Below are positions 46,041 to 55,016 of a DNA stretch of 64,000 bases, piece after piece (within the stretch, counting starts at the first letter, position 1; each line of letters opens with the position of its first letter). The translations under genes and the position numbers were made by a program. The stretch lies in NCBI RefSeq assembly GCF_029016285.1, contig NZ_CP091976.1, forward strand, positions 1,550,001 through 1,614,000, written 5' to 3'. The notes under the pieces were generated by a model. It made no database searches and had not been told where the DNA came from. It saw nothing but the letters and a program-made list of their open reading frames with translations. The DNA is from Vibrio sp. DW001 (lineage in GTDB: Bacteria; Pseudomonadota; Gammaproteobacteria; Enterobacterales; Vibrionaceae).

Positions 46041-47195
46041 TTACATTTCTAATGGATCTTTTACGTACCAATAACCTTTGTTGACCAAAGACTGAATGAG
46101 TCTTACAGAATCGCTATCTAAATTACCGTTCAACTCTTGTACAGAGAGAGTGTCTTGATTACACAACGCAGATGTCAACTGAACCTCATCGTCTGATAAT
46201 TGAAACACTTCCCCGTTGATGTATACGGTTTCTTCATCATTTTGGTGATAAAGCGCGCGAAGACCGGATACCTTTTCAAAAGCGAATCCAGAGTGTAAAT
46301 GGTCCGCGATCTCATCCAATTGCCAGAGAGGTTCTGCTGGGACAATGTTGAGATTGTGTCGTGATTGGCTGAGCATGCAACCCATGAAGTCATCAATCGT
46401 TGGCTTGCTGTATAGCGAGTTCTTCAACATCTCGGTTAAAGAATCTAAATCAGTTGTGGCTATTTCACCAAATCCATTTTGAGTGGTGATTTCTGGCTTG
46501 TGTAGATGAACATCGCCGATATCGTGGGCTAATACATAATCAGCGAAGTTACTGATTAACTCTTGCTCTTTGGGTGAGCGGAATCCCACGGAGTAGCTCA
46601 TCGAAGGTTCTAATGCATACCCATCATGTGGGAATCCGGGCGGGATATAGAGGATATCTCCTGGTTCTAAGATGTCATCTATGATTGAATCGAATGACTC
46701 TATTTGTCTAAGTGCGTTTGCACGGTGGTTCTCTGTATATTGGCCGACATTTTTTGCTCCAACACGCCAATGGCGTGTTCCCATACCTTGAATGATAAAT
46801 ACATCATATTGATCAATATGAGGACCCACTCCACCATCCTTGACTGAATAACTGACCATTAAGTCATCAAATAACCAGTTGGGCATACCTTTAAAGGGTT
46901 CGACAAGTTTAGCCGCATCTGCATGCCAATGATTTGCGGCCTGGAATATAAATGACCAGTGGCTTTCGTTTAGTCCTTCGAACTTCTCTTCATTAAATGG
47001 ACCGTGTTCTGCTATCCATTCGTTATTTAGATTTGAAACAAATCTAGAATCTATCTCTTCTTCCATTGTTAGTCCTGCTAACTCTTCTGGACTGATAGGG
47101 TCTTGAAAGTCTTTAAAGCCACCCTTGATGATAGTGGGTTTTTTTTGCCAGTATTGGTGAAGGAACTCGGTCAGAGAAAAAGAGAGTTTGTACAT
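46041..47195 (-). CDS. roxA: Ribosomal protein uL16 arginine hydroxylase (RoxA/YcfD)
   Basis: The 384-residue protein is a JmjC-type, Fe(II)- and 2-oxoglutarate-dependent oxygenase. The cupin core has GPHIDQYDVFIIQGMGTRHW, with the H-x-D iron ligands, and IPPGFPHDGYALEPSMSYSVG, with the distal histidine. The N-terminal WQKKPTIIKGGF and the C-terminal winged-helix part (LSDDEVQLTSALCNQ) match RoxA/YcfD, which hydroxylates an arginine of ribosomal protein L16. Length agrees with the family (E. coli YcfD is about 370 residues). It is a single gene. Confidence 0.92.
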   Translation of the reverse strand: MYKLSFSLTEFLHQYWQKKPTIIKGGFKDFQDPISPEELAGLTMEEEIDSRFVSNLNNEWIAEHGPFNEEKFEGLNESHWSFIFQAANHWHADAAKLVEPFKGMPNWLFDDLMVSYSVKDGGVGPHIDQYDVFIIQGMGTRHWRVGAKNVGQYTENHRANALRQIESFDSIIDDILEPGDILYIPPGFPHDGYALEPSMSYSVGFRSPKEQELISNFADYVLAHDIGDVHLHKPEITTQNGFGEIATTDLDSLTEMLKNSLYSKPTIDDFMGCMLSQSRHNLNIVPAEPLWQLDEIADHLHSGFAFEKVSGLRALYHQNDEETVYINGEVFQLSDDEVQLTSALCNQDTLSVQELNGNLDSDSVRLIQSLVNKGYWYVKDPLEM

Positions 47196-47288
47196 GAGAT
47201 TACTTTCGTTGCAGGAATAGGGGCCGTATTGTAGCAGCGATTGAAAATGAAAGTGAGTCTAATAACGTATCGATGAACATACTTCACG

Positions 47289-47334
47289 AGACCCATTGTT
47301 GCTGTTTAAGTGACTCAAACAGAACATTGGGTCT
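47289..47334 (-). terminator. Long imperfect hairpin between DUF3466 gene and roxA
   Basis: AGACCCATTGTTGCTGTTT (47289-47307) pairs with AAACAGAACATTGGGTCT (47317-47334) with one mismatch and one bulge around a nine-base loop. It lies directly after the stop of the minus-strand DUF3466 gene and before roxA. It lacks a T-run on the minus strand, so it is a terminator-like or processing hairpin. Confidence 0.5.
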
Positions 47335-47344
47335 AAATAGAAGC

Positions 47345-49453
47345 TTAGAGGTTTGAAAATGGTCTGATTTTTAGCGTACAAGTGAGCATTCTAAGCGGTA
47401 TGATTAGAATCAATAGTGCCAATATAAACCAGTTGATGGATCCGGCGCTTCTTGATGTCGTTGTTGAATCGTCGTCTCGTTCACTAATATCATCACTTGT
47501 AGCACCAGATATAGGAATAAGCTTAACTGCTGTTACGCGCTCGTCACCATTGCCTTCATTACAAAACGCCCAATGATCGGTTGAGTCATATTCAATAGAA
47601 GATGTACTATCTTCATCTGCATAACATTGGGTCGCGGTGGCTGAGATCACTCCTGCGTTATTAATATCTCCCGCGTCTACTATACGAAAATGGTTGTTAC
47701 TTGCGCTGTAGTCACCACCATTGGTGAGGTCATCCAACCACCATGCTTGATTGGATAAACGATTGATCCTGGTAGAATCTGTTCCGGAATCATTATATGG
47801 ATAAATAAATCCACGATGGTCGCGTTGGTCTCCACCAACCTCACCAGCTATTTCTGCATCTACTTGTCCGACTATTTCGTTGTAGTCGTTGATAGCGTTA
47901 GCATTGCCTCCCGCACTACTGAAAAAGATAGTTTCACCTTGTGCGTTAAAAAAACGGGCACTTGGTTCATCGTCGTTAGCATCCGCGATAAACATACGAT
48001 TGTCTGTGACGTTACCAGATGGATAATCACCATCTCTTTTGGCATGCCCAATAACAATCAGGTTGTTGTTGATATCGGTAGCTACGGAGTTGCTGTGGAT
48101 ATAAGAACCATCTACTTTTACGGTGACATCTTCGATGAAAACGGTAGACCACGCGTTCTCTGCGACACTAAAACTGGTTGTGGATTTGGGGATAAAAATG
48201 GCGGCCTGCATCAGGAAGTAGTCATAGTCTTCGTCTATTTCAGTGTTATACCCGACGAGAATAGGTAATGAGTCGTAGGTTCCACCGTTTGCAATGGATG
48301 CGGCTCGTATACTGGCTTGAGCAGAAGCTTCATCATCGTTGTATTCATAGTAGGTGCTGTCTGTATCTGTTTCCCAATCGACTGCGGAGAATCGATTGCT
48401 GGCAGTGTTGGGGCCTGCAACATCTGAAATATTCCAAACAAAGGCCCGCGAAGCAAAACCAAAGTTCTGACATTGAGGATATAAGGCAGGTTCGGCGTAA
48501 TCTAAACATGAAGTGACATCTTCGTCGTCACTGTCAGTTGTATATATTGAATCATAATCCTTATAATTATTTTCATCATCATCTTCATAATAGAAGGTGG
48601 CAACAGAGGCACTTCCCACAATGTAGGTTTCGTTGTCATAAGAAAATGAGTCAAACGCCATGGTTTGTCCCATTTGAGCAATAATATTTTGTTCATCGTC
48701 CGAATCTGCAAGGGTAAGACTGGTATCGGCATCTGGTTCCAATACGGTCTCTACTGACCCACTAGAGTAGTAACCACGTTGCCGGTACATCCTGACATAA
48801 TAACCACCATAATCGTAATATCCGCTACTGGTATTGCCTAAAACATATTCGTCGCCGTCATCGTTGACGATTATTTTATTGATGACTTTATCTTCAGTAT
48901 CTCCGATATAGGTGTAATCGTAGTAAACGTCATCTTCAGTGTCTACTGACGGGGCGTTGCTACCAGAGTCAGGGGTAAAAGTTAGGGTATTTGAGTCATA
49001 AAAAGCGGTGTTGTTGGTTTGGTAAGCTTTCGCCCAATATGCTTCTCGCTCATTCTCTAAGCCACCTATGCCACTATCGACATCTCCATACCAATGGTCA
49101 TACGCCCAATATTCACACGTAGAATAGCCTAATTCCTCGTCACAATAGTCTTCCAAATCGTCGTAATCTAAGTAAAAGAACTGATTATCGGTGGCAAATG
49201 GCACTTCCTCCTTATAAGAAAACCCTTCAGTACCGTTTAGCGTATCTCCAGCCAGTGCGTAAGCACTGTCAGAGCAGGATGTGGAAAAGCAATCAGTACC
49301 AACATTGTCAGGTTCTATGGAGACACCATATGACTCAACGCTGGTTGTAGGAGAGGTGACTTCCGTGACCCTATAGAGAGCAGAATGGGAAATAAAAGGG
49401 GTAAATAATAACGACAGTAACAATGTTGAATTTTGGTTGGACATATTTATCAT
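47345..49453 (-). CDS. DUF3466-family exported acidic protein
   Basis: The 702-residue protein starts with a signal peptide (about residues 4-24, ending FISHSALYRV). The mature part is extremely rich in Asp, Glu, Tyr, Ser and Thr (EDYCDEELGYSTCEYW, DDEDVTSCLDYAEP), and recurring phrases such as NDYNEIVGQ and NNAGVISATA resemble the HAF-type repeats of DUF3466 proteins. The C terminus has SAGSINWFILALLILIIPLR, like a GlyGly-CTERM sorting signal but with the glycines largely replaced and an extra 14-residue tail. Function is unknown. The acidity suggests cation binding at the cell surface. ATG 49444 is an alternative start. Confidence 0.85.
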   Translation of the reverse strand: MINMSNQNSTLLLSLLFTPFISHSALYRVTEVTSPTTSVESYGVSIEPDNVGTDCFSTSCSDSAYALAGDTLNGTEGFSYKEEVPFATDNQFFYLDYDDLEDYCDEELGYSTCEYWAYDHWYGDVDSGIGGLENEREAYWAKAYQTNNTAFYDSNTLTFTPDSGSNAPSVDTEDDVYYDYTYIGDTEDKVINKIIVNDDGDEYVLGNTSSGYYDYGGYYVRMYRQRGYYSSGSVETVLEPDADTSLTLADSDDEQNIIAQMGQTMAFDSFSYDNETYIVGSASVATFYYEDDDENNYKDYDSIYTTDSDDEDVTSCLDYAEPALYPQCQNFGFASRAFVWNISDVAGPNTASNRFSAVDWETDTDSTYYEYNDDEASAQASIRAASIANGGTYDSLPILVGYNTEIDEDYDYFLMQAAIFIPKSTTSFSVAENAWSTVFIEDVTVKVDGSYIHSNSVATDINNNLIVIGHAKRDGDYPSGNVTDNRMFIADANDDEPSARFFNAQGETIFFSSAGGNANAINDYNEIVGQVDAEIAGEVGGDQRDHRGFIYPYNDSGTDSTRINRLSNQAWWLDDLTNGGDYSASNNHFRIVDAGDINNAGVISATATQCYADEDSTSSIEYDSTDHWAFCNEGNGDERVTAVKLIPISGATSDDISERDDDSTTTSRSAGSINWFILALLILIIPLRMLTCTLKIRPFSNL

Positions 49454-49889
49454 GAATAAGTTGCTTTATGGCTTTAGTGGTCAGAGCTTCACGATAATGC
49501 AAAAAAATAAAGTAAATATGGAGAAATTAAGGAGTTGCGGATTAACCATAAACAGTAGGACTCGGATATGTATTATCTATATTTAATACAAATATATAGT
49601 AATTTAAATGATCGACAATACATTTAAATGTGATGATTTTTTATTTTACGAATATAAAAAGCAACATATTATAAAACAACAAGGTGTTAAAGGTATGTAA
49701 AATAAATTGATGGGTTGTCGCTGAAACCATACGCTATAAAAAAGGGCATATGTCTTATATTTTATAATACCAATCACAATTTTTATATAAAGGCTTTCAT
49801 TATTCGAGCCGTGTTCACAGTTAACACCTTTAATCAATGATTGCTTGGCTCAGATCAATTATGTTTCAGTTAACGTCAGGAGGACAATT
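49454..49889. other. AT-rich divergent intergenic region
   Basis: This stretch of 436 bases separates the DUF3466 gene (minus) from the glyoxalase-fold gene (plus). It is very AT-rich, with two ATTTAAATG direct repeats near 49600-49630. I see no supported gene, RNA or consensus regulator site. Promoters for both neighbours should lie here. Confidence 0.3.
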
Positions 49890-50288
49890 ATGATCACGAA
49901 AGATGCAATTTTGCGAGTTGCGAGAATGACCGACAATCTGTCGGCGATTTCGAACATGTATCAAAACGCGCTAGGGTTTGATGTTTTAGCTAAATATGAA
50001 GATGAAGATGGGTTTGATGGAATTGTTCTAGGGCATAAAAATCACAGCTATCACTTAGAATTTACCAACAGACTTGCTGTCGAACCAAGAGAACACCAAG
50101 TAGCCGATACGTATTTGGTGTTCTATATGCCGGATAGTCGAGAGTGGGAATGGGCTTGTCGTTCTATGATAGAAGCGGGATTCAAATTCGTAGAAGCAAG
50201 GAACCCATATTGGAAACGTGTTGGTAAAACGTATGAAGATATCGATGGTTATCGTATCGTCATTCAAAATAGAGATTGGTCAGAATAA
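49890..50288 (+). CDS. VOC-superfamily (glyoxalase-fold) protein
   Basis: The 132-residue protein has one vicinal-oxygen-chelate module pair: ILRVARMTDNLSAISNMYQNALGFDVL, then SYHLEFTNR in the first half, and FYMPDSREWEWACRSMIEAGFKFV with YEDIDGYRIVIQNRDW in the second. These proteins bind a metal ion and act as lyases, dioxygenases or resistance proteins; the substrate cannot be told. I chose ATG 49890 because AGGAGG lies eight bases before it. An ATG 45 bases upstream gives an N-terminal extension without a ribosome-binding site. A terminator follows at 50328-50366. Confidence 0.85.
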   Translation: MITKDAILRVARMTDNLSAISNMYQNALGFDVLAKYEDEDGFDGIVLGHKNHSYHLEFTNRLAVEPREHQVADTYLVFYMPDSREWEWACRSMIEAGFKFVEARNPYWKRVGKTYEDIDGYRIVIQNRDWSE

Positions 50289-50327
50289 AGACGATTGATA
50301 GATATCTCATAAGTGATATTTTTCTTT

Positions 50328-50366
50328 AAGGCCTTAGCTTGCAGTATGAAAAGAAGGTCTTTTTTG
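50328..50366 (+). terminator. Terminator of the glyoxalase-fold gene
   Basis: AAGGCCTT (50328-50335) pairs with AAGGTCTT (50354-50361) allowing one G-U pair. It is followed by a run of T (TCTTTTTTG). Confidence 0.6.
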
Positions 50367-50649
50367 TTATTTACTCTTCAGTTTGGCTAGTGATTACATA
50401 GTATTATCATCACTATCAGGGGCAATATACTACACTAAAGCATACTTATACTGCCCTACACACAATCGAACTAACAGAGATAAACAACGTCTTTGACTCA
50501 TTAAAGAAAGGTGAAAGTATTCGGCCTGCGATTCATTATGATAAGTCCTTTTTTCATAATGCATTTAAACGGATTAGCTCATGAAAAGGGTTACTTGAAA
50601 AATTTGCGTCCTTGGTTGGTTTTGTGGCGCTTGGATAGAGGCACAGTAA
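50367..50649 (+). other. Intergenic region before fghA
   Basis: No supported gene. The class III alcohol dehydrogenase that usually precedes S-formylglutathione hydrolase is not present here. The region must contain the fghA promoter; I could not assign it. Confidence 0.3.
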
Positions 50650-51501
50650 ATGGAATTAGAAAATGTAAGTTCATCAAAAGTTGCAGGTGGATGGCATAAA
50701 CAGTTTTGCTTCGAATCAAAGTCGCTGAATAGCAAGACCCGTTTTGCAATATTTCTACCCCCTAACGCTGCCGAAGATAAACCTGTTCCCGTTATGTATT
50801 GGTTGTCGGGTTTAACGTGCACCGATGAAAACTTCATGCAGAAATCGGGGGCCTTTCAGGTGGCTTCAAGGCTTGGAATTGCCATTGTGGCACCGGATAC
50901 GAGTCCAAGAGGTGATACTGTACCGGACGACGTAGACGGTTCATATGATTTCGGATTGGGTGCCGGTTTCTATGTCAATGCGACACAACCACCTTGGAAT
51001 GTTCATTATCAGATGTATGATTTTGTGGTTGAAGAGCTTCCGAATGTGATTGAACGGCATTTCCCTGTATCAGATAAGAGAGCGATTAGTGGGCACTCAA
51101 TGGGGGGGCATGGGGCGTTAATGATCGCACTGCGTAATCCAGAACGCTATAGTTCAGCGACGGCGTTTTGCCCTATAACCAATCCGACTAAGGTGCCTTG
51201 GGGACAGAAAGCCTTTTCTAATTATCTAGGTAATAATCGAGATGATTGGGAGCAATATGATACCTGTAAATTGATGCGTAATTTTTCCGGTTCGCCCGTA
51301 CCAATGCTTGTTGAACAGGGTGACAAAGATGATTTTTTGCATACCCAACTAAAGCCTGAAAATTTGCTCACATCGGTCAAATATGAAAAGTATCCGCTAG
51401 AATTCCGTATGCAGTCTGGTTATGATCATAGTTATTTTTTTATTGCGACATTTATAGAAGATCATATTCGTTTTCATGCTAAAAATTGGATGACAGGTTA
51501 A
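50650..51501 (+). CDS. fghA: S-formylglutathione hydrolase
   Basis: The 283-residue esterase-D-type alpha/beta hydrolase has the nucleophile elbow GHSMGGHGAL, the acid in EQGDKDDFLHTQLKPEN and the histidine in GYDHSYFFIATFIEDH. Other family marks are VMYWLSGLTCTDENFMQKSG and APDTSPRGDTVPDD. It hydrolyses S-formylglutathione to formate and glutathione, the last step of glutathione-dependent formaldehyde removal. The usual partner, glutathione-dependent formaldehyde dehydrogenase (adhC/frmA), is not adjacent, so it must be elsewhere or missing. The ATG follows a weak AGAGG. Confidence 0.93.
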   Translation: MELENVSSSKVAGGWHKQFCFESKSLNSKTRFAIFLPPNAAEDKPVPVMYWLSGLTCTDENFMQKSGAFQVASRLGIAIVAPDTSPRGDTVPDDVDGSYDFGLGAGFYVNATQPPWNVHYQMYDFVVEELPNVIERHFPVSDKRAISGHSMGGHGALMIALRNPERYSSATAFCPITNPTKVPWGQKAFSNYLGNNRDDWEQYDTCKLMRNFSGSPVPMLVEQGDKDDFLHTQLKPENLLTSVKYEKYPLEFRMQSGYDHSYFFIATFIEDHIRFHAKNWMTG

Positions 51502-51536
51502 CCACTAATCGGTCGTCGAACCGACAAGATACACCA

Positions 51537-51797
51537 CTACGCGATGGCGTTTAAATGTGTGCCTTTATAGGTGTTATTCATGTTTACCAATTTGTCTCCA
51601 GAGAATTGGTAAACAGAGGATGCCTTATTCTGTTGGTTTGTCTGTAACTTATGATAAGAATACGGCTGGTTGTGATTTTTGTCCGAAAATGCAGCCGCTG
51701 GCTTTTGGGCGACTTCAGTAATGAGTTGGTGCCCAGATTTGAATGAGAGTACTGGAATACCCGCGTTGTTCATGCTGATTCTTGAGTTTAGCTGCAT
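51537..51797 (-). CDS. Small protein of unknown function (86 aa)
   Basis: A good ribosome-binding site (GGGAG seven bases before ATG 51797) supports this start; the frame could extend 25 codons further upstream without such support. The product is hydrophilic, rich in Asn, Gln, Ser and Lys (SDKNHNQPYSYHKLQTNQQNK), and has no cysteine, signal peptide or membrane segment. It reads MQLNSRISMNNAGIPVLSF at the N terminus. I do not recognise a family. It converges on fghA. Confidence 0.5.
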   Translation of the reverse strand: MQLNSRISMNNAGIPVLSFKSGHQLITEVAQKPAAAFSDKNHNQPYSYHKLQTNQQNKASSVYQFSGDKLVNMNNTYKGTHLNAIA

Positions 51798-51959
51798 CGT
51801 GTGACTCCCAATATATTTTCGATGCAGGTATGATATGAATGTTGTGCTTTTAATCTGTCTCGTAGATGTCATCTCATGTTAGGGTTTTGTAAATTCTGTA
51901 GGATCACCTATTAAAAACGTTGATACCGTTAAAGTCATTCGCTTATCGCTACTTGACCG

Positions 51960-54053
51960 TTATACAACCAAGGAGCGATCGGCATAGAATTGTAAGGTAC
52001 TACGTAAGTCTTCAATAAGTATTGGTTTGGTAAGTACTTTTGTTATCCCAATTTGTTCAAACACAATATGGTCTTGTTTCAGTGCATCCGCTGTTAATGC
52101 GATTATGGGAACGGTAATATCAACATATTGGCGAATGTATTTTGTTAGTGCGATACCATCCATTACAGGCATCCGAATGTCAGTGATATAAAGATCGTAG
52201 CGATGTCCCTCTGATAGATGTGTTTTTGCTTCCAATCCGTTGGTGAAACTGGTTACTTTACAACCTAGCAATTTCAATTGTCTCGACAGGATTTGTCGAT
52301 TAAATAAATTGTCTTCAACAACAATTATGTTTAACGCTATCGTAGAGTTAAACAATTGAAAATCTTGATTGCCTACCAAGTTGTGCCGCCTGAACACTCG
52401 ACTTTTGAAGTCTATTTTAACCTTAGTACCAACACCAAATTCAGACCTAACAGAGACCGCCCCACCTATAAGATTGACATAACTTTTCGCCACGTTGGCC
52501 CCCAAACCAGAAGAGTCGTTTTGCAGCGTCCCAAACTGACTAAAAGGTTCAGCAAAACGAGACAACTGATCTTTAGACATTCCTATGCCATTGTCTTCGA
52601 TAACAACAGTCACCAGCGCATGTGAATTAGAAATCAACTTTACATTAAAACCGATTTCTATGATGGATTGTAGTTTTGTTGAATCTGAATACTTAATGGA
52701 ATTGCTTACATAATTGAGTATGATTTGCCGTAGTTTTGTTTTGTCTGTCGATATTTCGATATAATCTGAGGTACCAGAAAAAACTAAGTGACAGTTTTTT
52801 CTGTCCACTAAAGGTTTAGTGATACTCTCTATTTGAGCGAAAAACTCATTGGGAGAGAACTGGTCGATATTCACTTCCATCATTCCTGCCTCGATTTTCG
52901 ATAGATCCAAAATGTTGTCTATATGGTTTTTTAGTGAAATAGAAGAGGTGTTCAAGGTCTCGATATACCTTCCTGTTCGATTACATTGACGGCAATTATT
53001 GTCGTCCAACATTAACCCTACAGTGCCAATAATCCCGTTTAAAGGTGTTCTTATTTCATGACTCATTCTGGCCAGGAATTTACTTTTTTGTATACTTTTA
53101 AAGTGTTCCAACTTCTGGTTGTGTTTTGATATTAAGTATTCATTGTAGATAAAGACTATAAACCCAACAACGATGACAAAGAATAGTGTAAGACCTACCA
53201 AGAATTGCTTGGTTGATTTATTATGACTAACTAAATAAAGATATTGTTGAGTATTATTTGAGTCAACAAAATCATCTATTTTTTCGATTAAATAATCTAT
53301 ATTTTGTTGCTTTTTTCTATAAGCAATATGCACTTCAGAGAATAGTCGAAATGAACCATTGTATAAACTAATCTGGATCTTTGTTTTGGATAATAATGAT
53401 ATTAGGGCTTTGTCTTGTGTAACGTGATCTAATTTAGTGAGATTGATATTTGCAAGAGATATGAAATTTGAAAATGAAGTGGCCAAATCTATCTTCTTCT
53501 TGATACCTGCTTCTAATTGAAAGTCACGGTCTGTTTGTCTAGCATCCGCTATGTTGATTGCGAGCTCTTTGGCTATCTCTGAAACGTTTTTGTTGTCACC
53601 TACTGAAGATAGTGAAAAGTCTCGTGTAATTCTTAATGTCGAACTGTATAGTTTCAACGCCCTATCTACCATGTCTTGATGTAATGTATAGTCTTGTTTT
53701 TTGAGTGAGATTAGCGATTTAAATTCATTTACGAGTAGCTTTCGAAATTGCATGTAGGTTTGAATAGACTCATTGATAGAGTCTGTTTCATATTTTATTT
53801 CCAGCTCTTGATTATCGAGTTTTTTAATAATAAATGACGTATCAATATAATTACCAGAATTTAATATTTTTCTGGTGTCGAATATTATTTCATTCAAAGA
53901 CTTGGCTAAAGATAAAGAGTACTGTTGAGTTTCAATTGTGTTTTTTTGGATATAATATATGTTATATAAATACGCCGCAAACGAAGCTGACATAAAAGCA
54001 ATGACAGTAATCGCAATGATATAATAGCTGTGCACTCGATAAATAGTCACCAT
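51960..54053 (-). CDS. Hybrid sensor histidine kinase (periplasmic sensor, HisKA, HATPase, REC)
   Basis: The 697-residue protein has a first membrane segment (about 8-28), a periplasmic helical sensor of about 250 residues, and a second membrane segment (about 284-305, VGLTLFFVIVVGFIVFIYN). The kinase core follows: FLARMSHEIRTPLNG with H332 as phosphorylation site, the N box NYVSNSIKYSD, DNGIGMSKDQ and SGLGANVAKSYVNLIGG. The C-terminal receiver domain has VVEDN, ITDIRMPVMDG with D625 as acceptor, and LTKPI. The long helical sensor resembles the four-helix type seen in TorS-like kinases. It is divergent from the XRE/REC-EAL pair. That REC-EAL protein carries a receiver and a probable Hpt domain, so a phosphorelay between the two is likely. 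Confidence 0.92.
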   Translation of the reverse strand: MVTIYRVHSYYIIAITVIAFMSASFAAYLYNIYYIQKNTIETQQYSLSLAKSLNEIIFDTRKILNSGNYIDTSFIIKKLDNQELEIKYETDSINESIQTYMQFRKLLVNEFKSLISLKKQDYTLHQDMVDRALKLYSSTLRITRDFSLSSVGDNKNVSEIAKELAINIADARQTDRDFQLEAGIKKKIDLATSFSNFISLANINLTKLDHVTQDKALISLLSKTKIQISLYNGSFRLFSEVHIAYRKKQQNIDYLIEKIDDFVDSNNTQQYLYLVSHNKSTKQFLVGLTLFFVIVVGFIVFIYNEYLISKHNQKLEHFKSIQKSKFLARMSHEIRTPLNGIIGTVGLMLDDNNCRQCNRTGRYIETLNTSSISLKNHIDNILDLSKIEAGMMEVNIDQFSPNEFFAQIESITKPLVDRKNCHLVFSGTSDYIEISTDKTKLRQIILNYVSNSIKYSDSTKLQSIIEIGFNVKLISNSHALVTVVIEDNGIGMSKDQLSRFAEPFSQFGTLQNDSSGLGANVAKSYVNLIGGAVSVRSEFGVGTKVKIDFKSRVFRRHNLVGNQDFQLFNSTIALNIIVVEDNLFNRQILSRQLKLLGCKVTSFTNGLEAKTHLSEGHRYDLYITDIRMPVMDGIALTKYIRQYVDITVPIIALTADALKQDHIVFEQIGITKVLTKPILIEDLRSTLQFYADRSLVV

Positions 54054-54230
54054 ATGATTTCTAGATTGGTCCTATTGGCTAACTTGATAGTAGTACTTTA
54101 ACAGCTAATTTTTCACATAGTGTTAGCACTTTAAAATTAAAACTAAGTAGTGTTTGCTATGTTTAATGATATTATCAAGCGTAGAATATGATTATTATTC
54201 TAAATTGAACTATGATGTGGCTGATTAATA
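54054..54230. promoter_or_regulatory. Divergent promoter region of the signalling island
   Basis: 177 very AT-rich bases separate the kinase and the XRE-type regulator, whose starts face away from each other. Both promoters must lie here. The regulator is a natural candidate to bind it. I see no clear long palindrome. Confidence 0.4.
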
Positions 54231-55016
54231 ATGATAGATTTCGGTAGGCTTTTAAAGAGATTTAGAACATCAAACTTTTTAAGTCAAAATGAGTTTGTTG
54301 ATTTGGTAACGAATAAGGATAATAAGCTAGTTGGGTTGGATGTAGTAACTATAAGTCGCTGGGAGAACTGGGTCGTTGTGCCAACGCACCGTCGTCAAAT
54401 CGAGGTTTTTCAAGGGGCCTCTAAGTGTTATTTCGATGTTGTTTTAGCCAACGAAGATTTACTAGTCCATGACTTTAAACCTAAGGTAATTGAAAAGTCA
54501 AATGTTTGGGAAAATACTGAAAATGTTAAAATAGAAGATGTTGTATATAAAGAAATTCAGTCCCAAGATGAACAAGGTAATACGCTGCATTGCATATTGT
54601 ATACAGACAGAAAAGGTATACCTCTGGGGCAAATAACCTATAAATATTTCTCTCAAAATGATCTTTGGCATGCACTAGACAACGTAAATTGTTCATCAGT
54701 CAATGATGAGAACGGTGAGCAATGCCTACAGATTAGCTCAATGTTTTGCTTGTCGAATAAAATATTGCCACACATGCTAGGGTTGGTAACAAGAAAGTTG
54801 TTATTAAAAAAAATCAAAATGGTCGGTTTTACCAGCAAAAATAAAAAGTCCAATCTTAAAAGATTTTTAAGAGCAGTTGGATTTAAAATACATAAAGAGC
54901 AACAAGACAGCACGTCATTAGTTTTAACCTATTATGATGCGCTGTATAACAAAGAATTATTTTATTGTTCAATTTTAGTCGGTTTTCAGGGTGAATTAAA
55001 TGTCAAGAAAGTGTAA
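54231..55016 (+). CDS. XRE-type regulator with C-terminal GNAT-like domain (copy 1)
   Basis: Residues 1-60 form a helix-turn-helix domain (GRLLKRFRTSNFLSQNEFVDLV, then VVTISRWENWVVVPTHRRQIEVF), recognisable from SxxE plus ISRWE. The remaining 200 residues are not a standard domain. From about 170 on, KILPHMLGLVTRKLLLKKIKMVGF and LKRFLRAVGFKIHKE have the helix-loop and R-x-x-G-F rhythm of an acyltransferase fold, so I call it GNAT-like with caution. A paralogue lies at 56925. Its last 17 bases overlap the start of the REC-EAL gene, so the two are translationally coupled. Base composition is markedly AT-rich. It probably controls its own locus. Confidence 0.7.
   Translation: MIDFGRLLKRFRTSNFLSQNEFVDLVTNKDNKLVGLDVVTISRWENWVVVPTHRRQIEVFQGASKCYFDVVLANEDLLVHDFKPKVIEKSNVWENTENVKIEDVVYKEIQSQDEQGNTLHCILYTDRKGIPLGQITYKYFSQNDLWHALDNVNCSSVNDENGEQCLQISSMFCLSNKILPHMLGLVTRKLLLKKIKMVGFTSKNKKSNLKRFLRAVGFKIHKEQQDSTSLVLTYYDALYNKELFYCSILVGFQGELNVKKV

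Noticed and set aside
47816..48268. 150-codon plus-strand frame inside the DUF3466 gene
   Set aside because: Antisense shadow of a strongly acidic coding region; no ribosome-binding site and no recognisable domain.
51798..51872. N-terminal extension of the 86-residue unknown protein
   Set aside because: The inner ATG has a much better ribosome-binding site.
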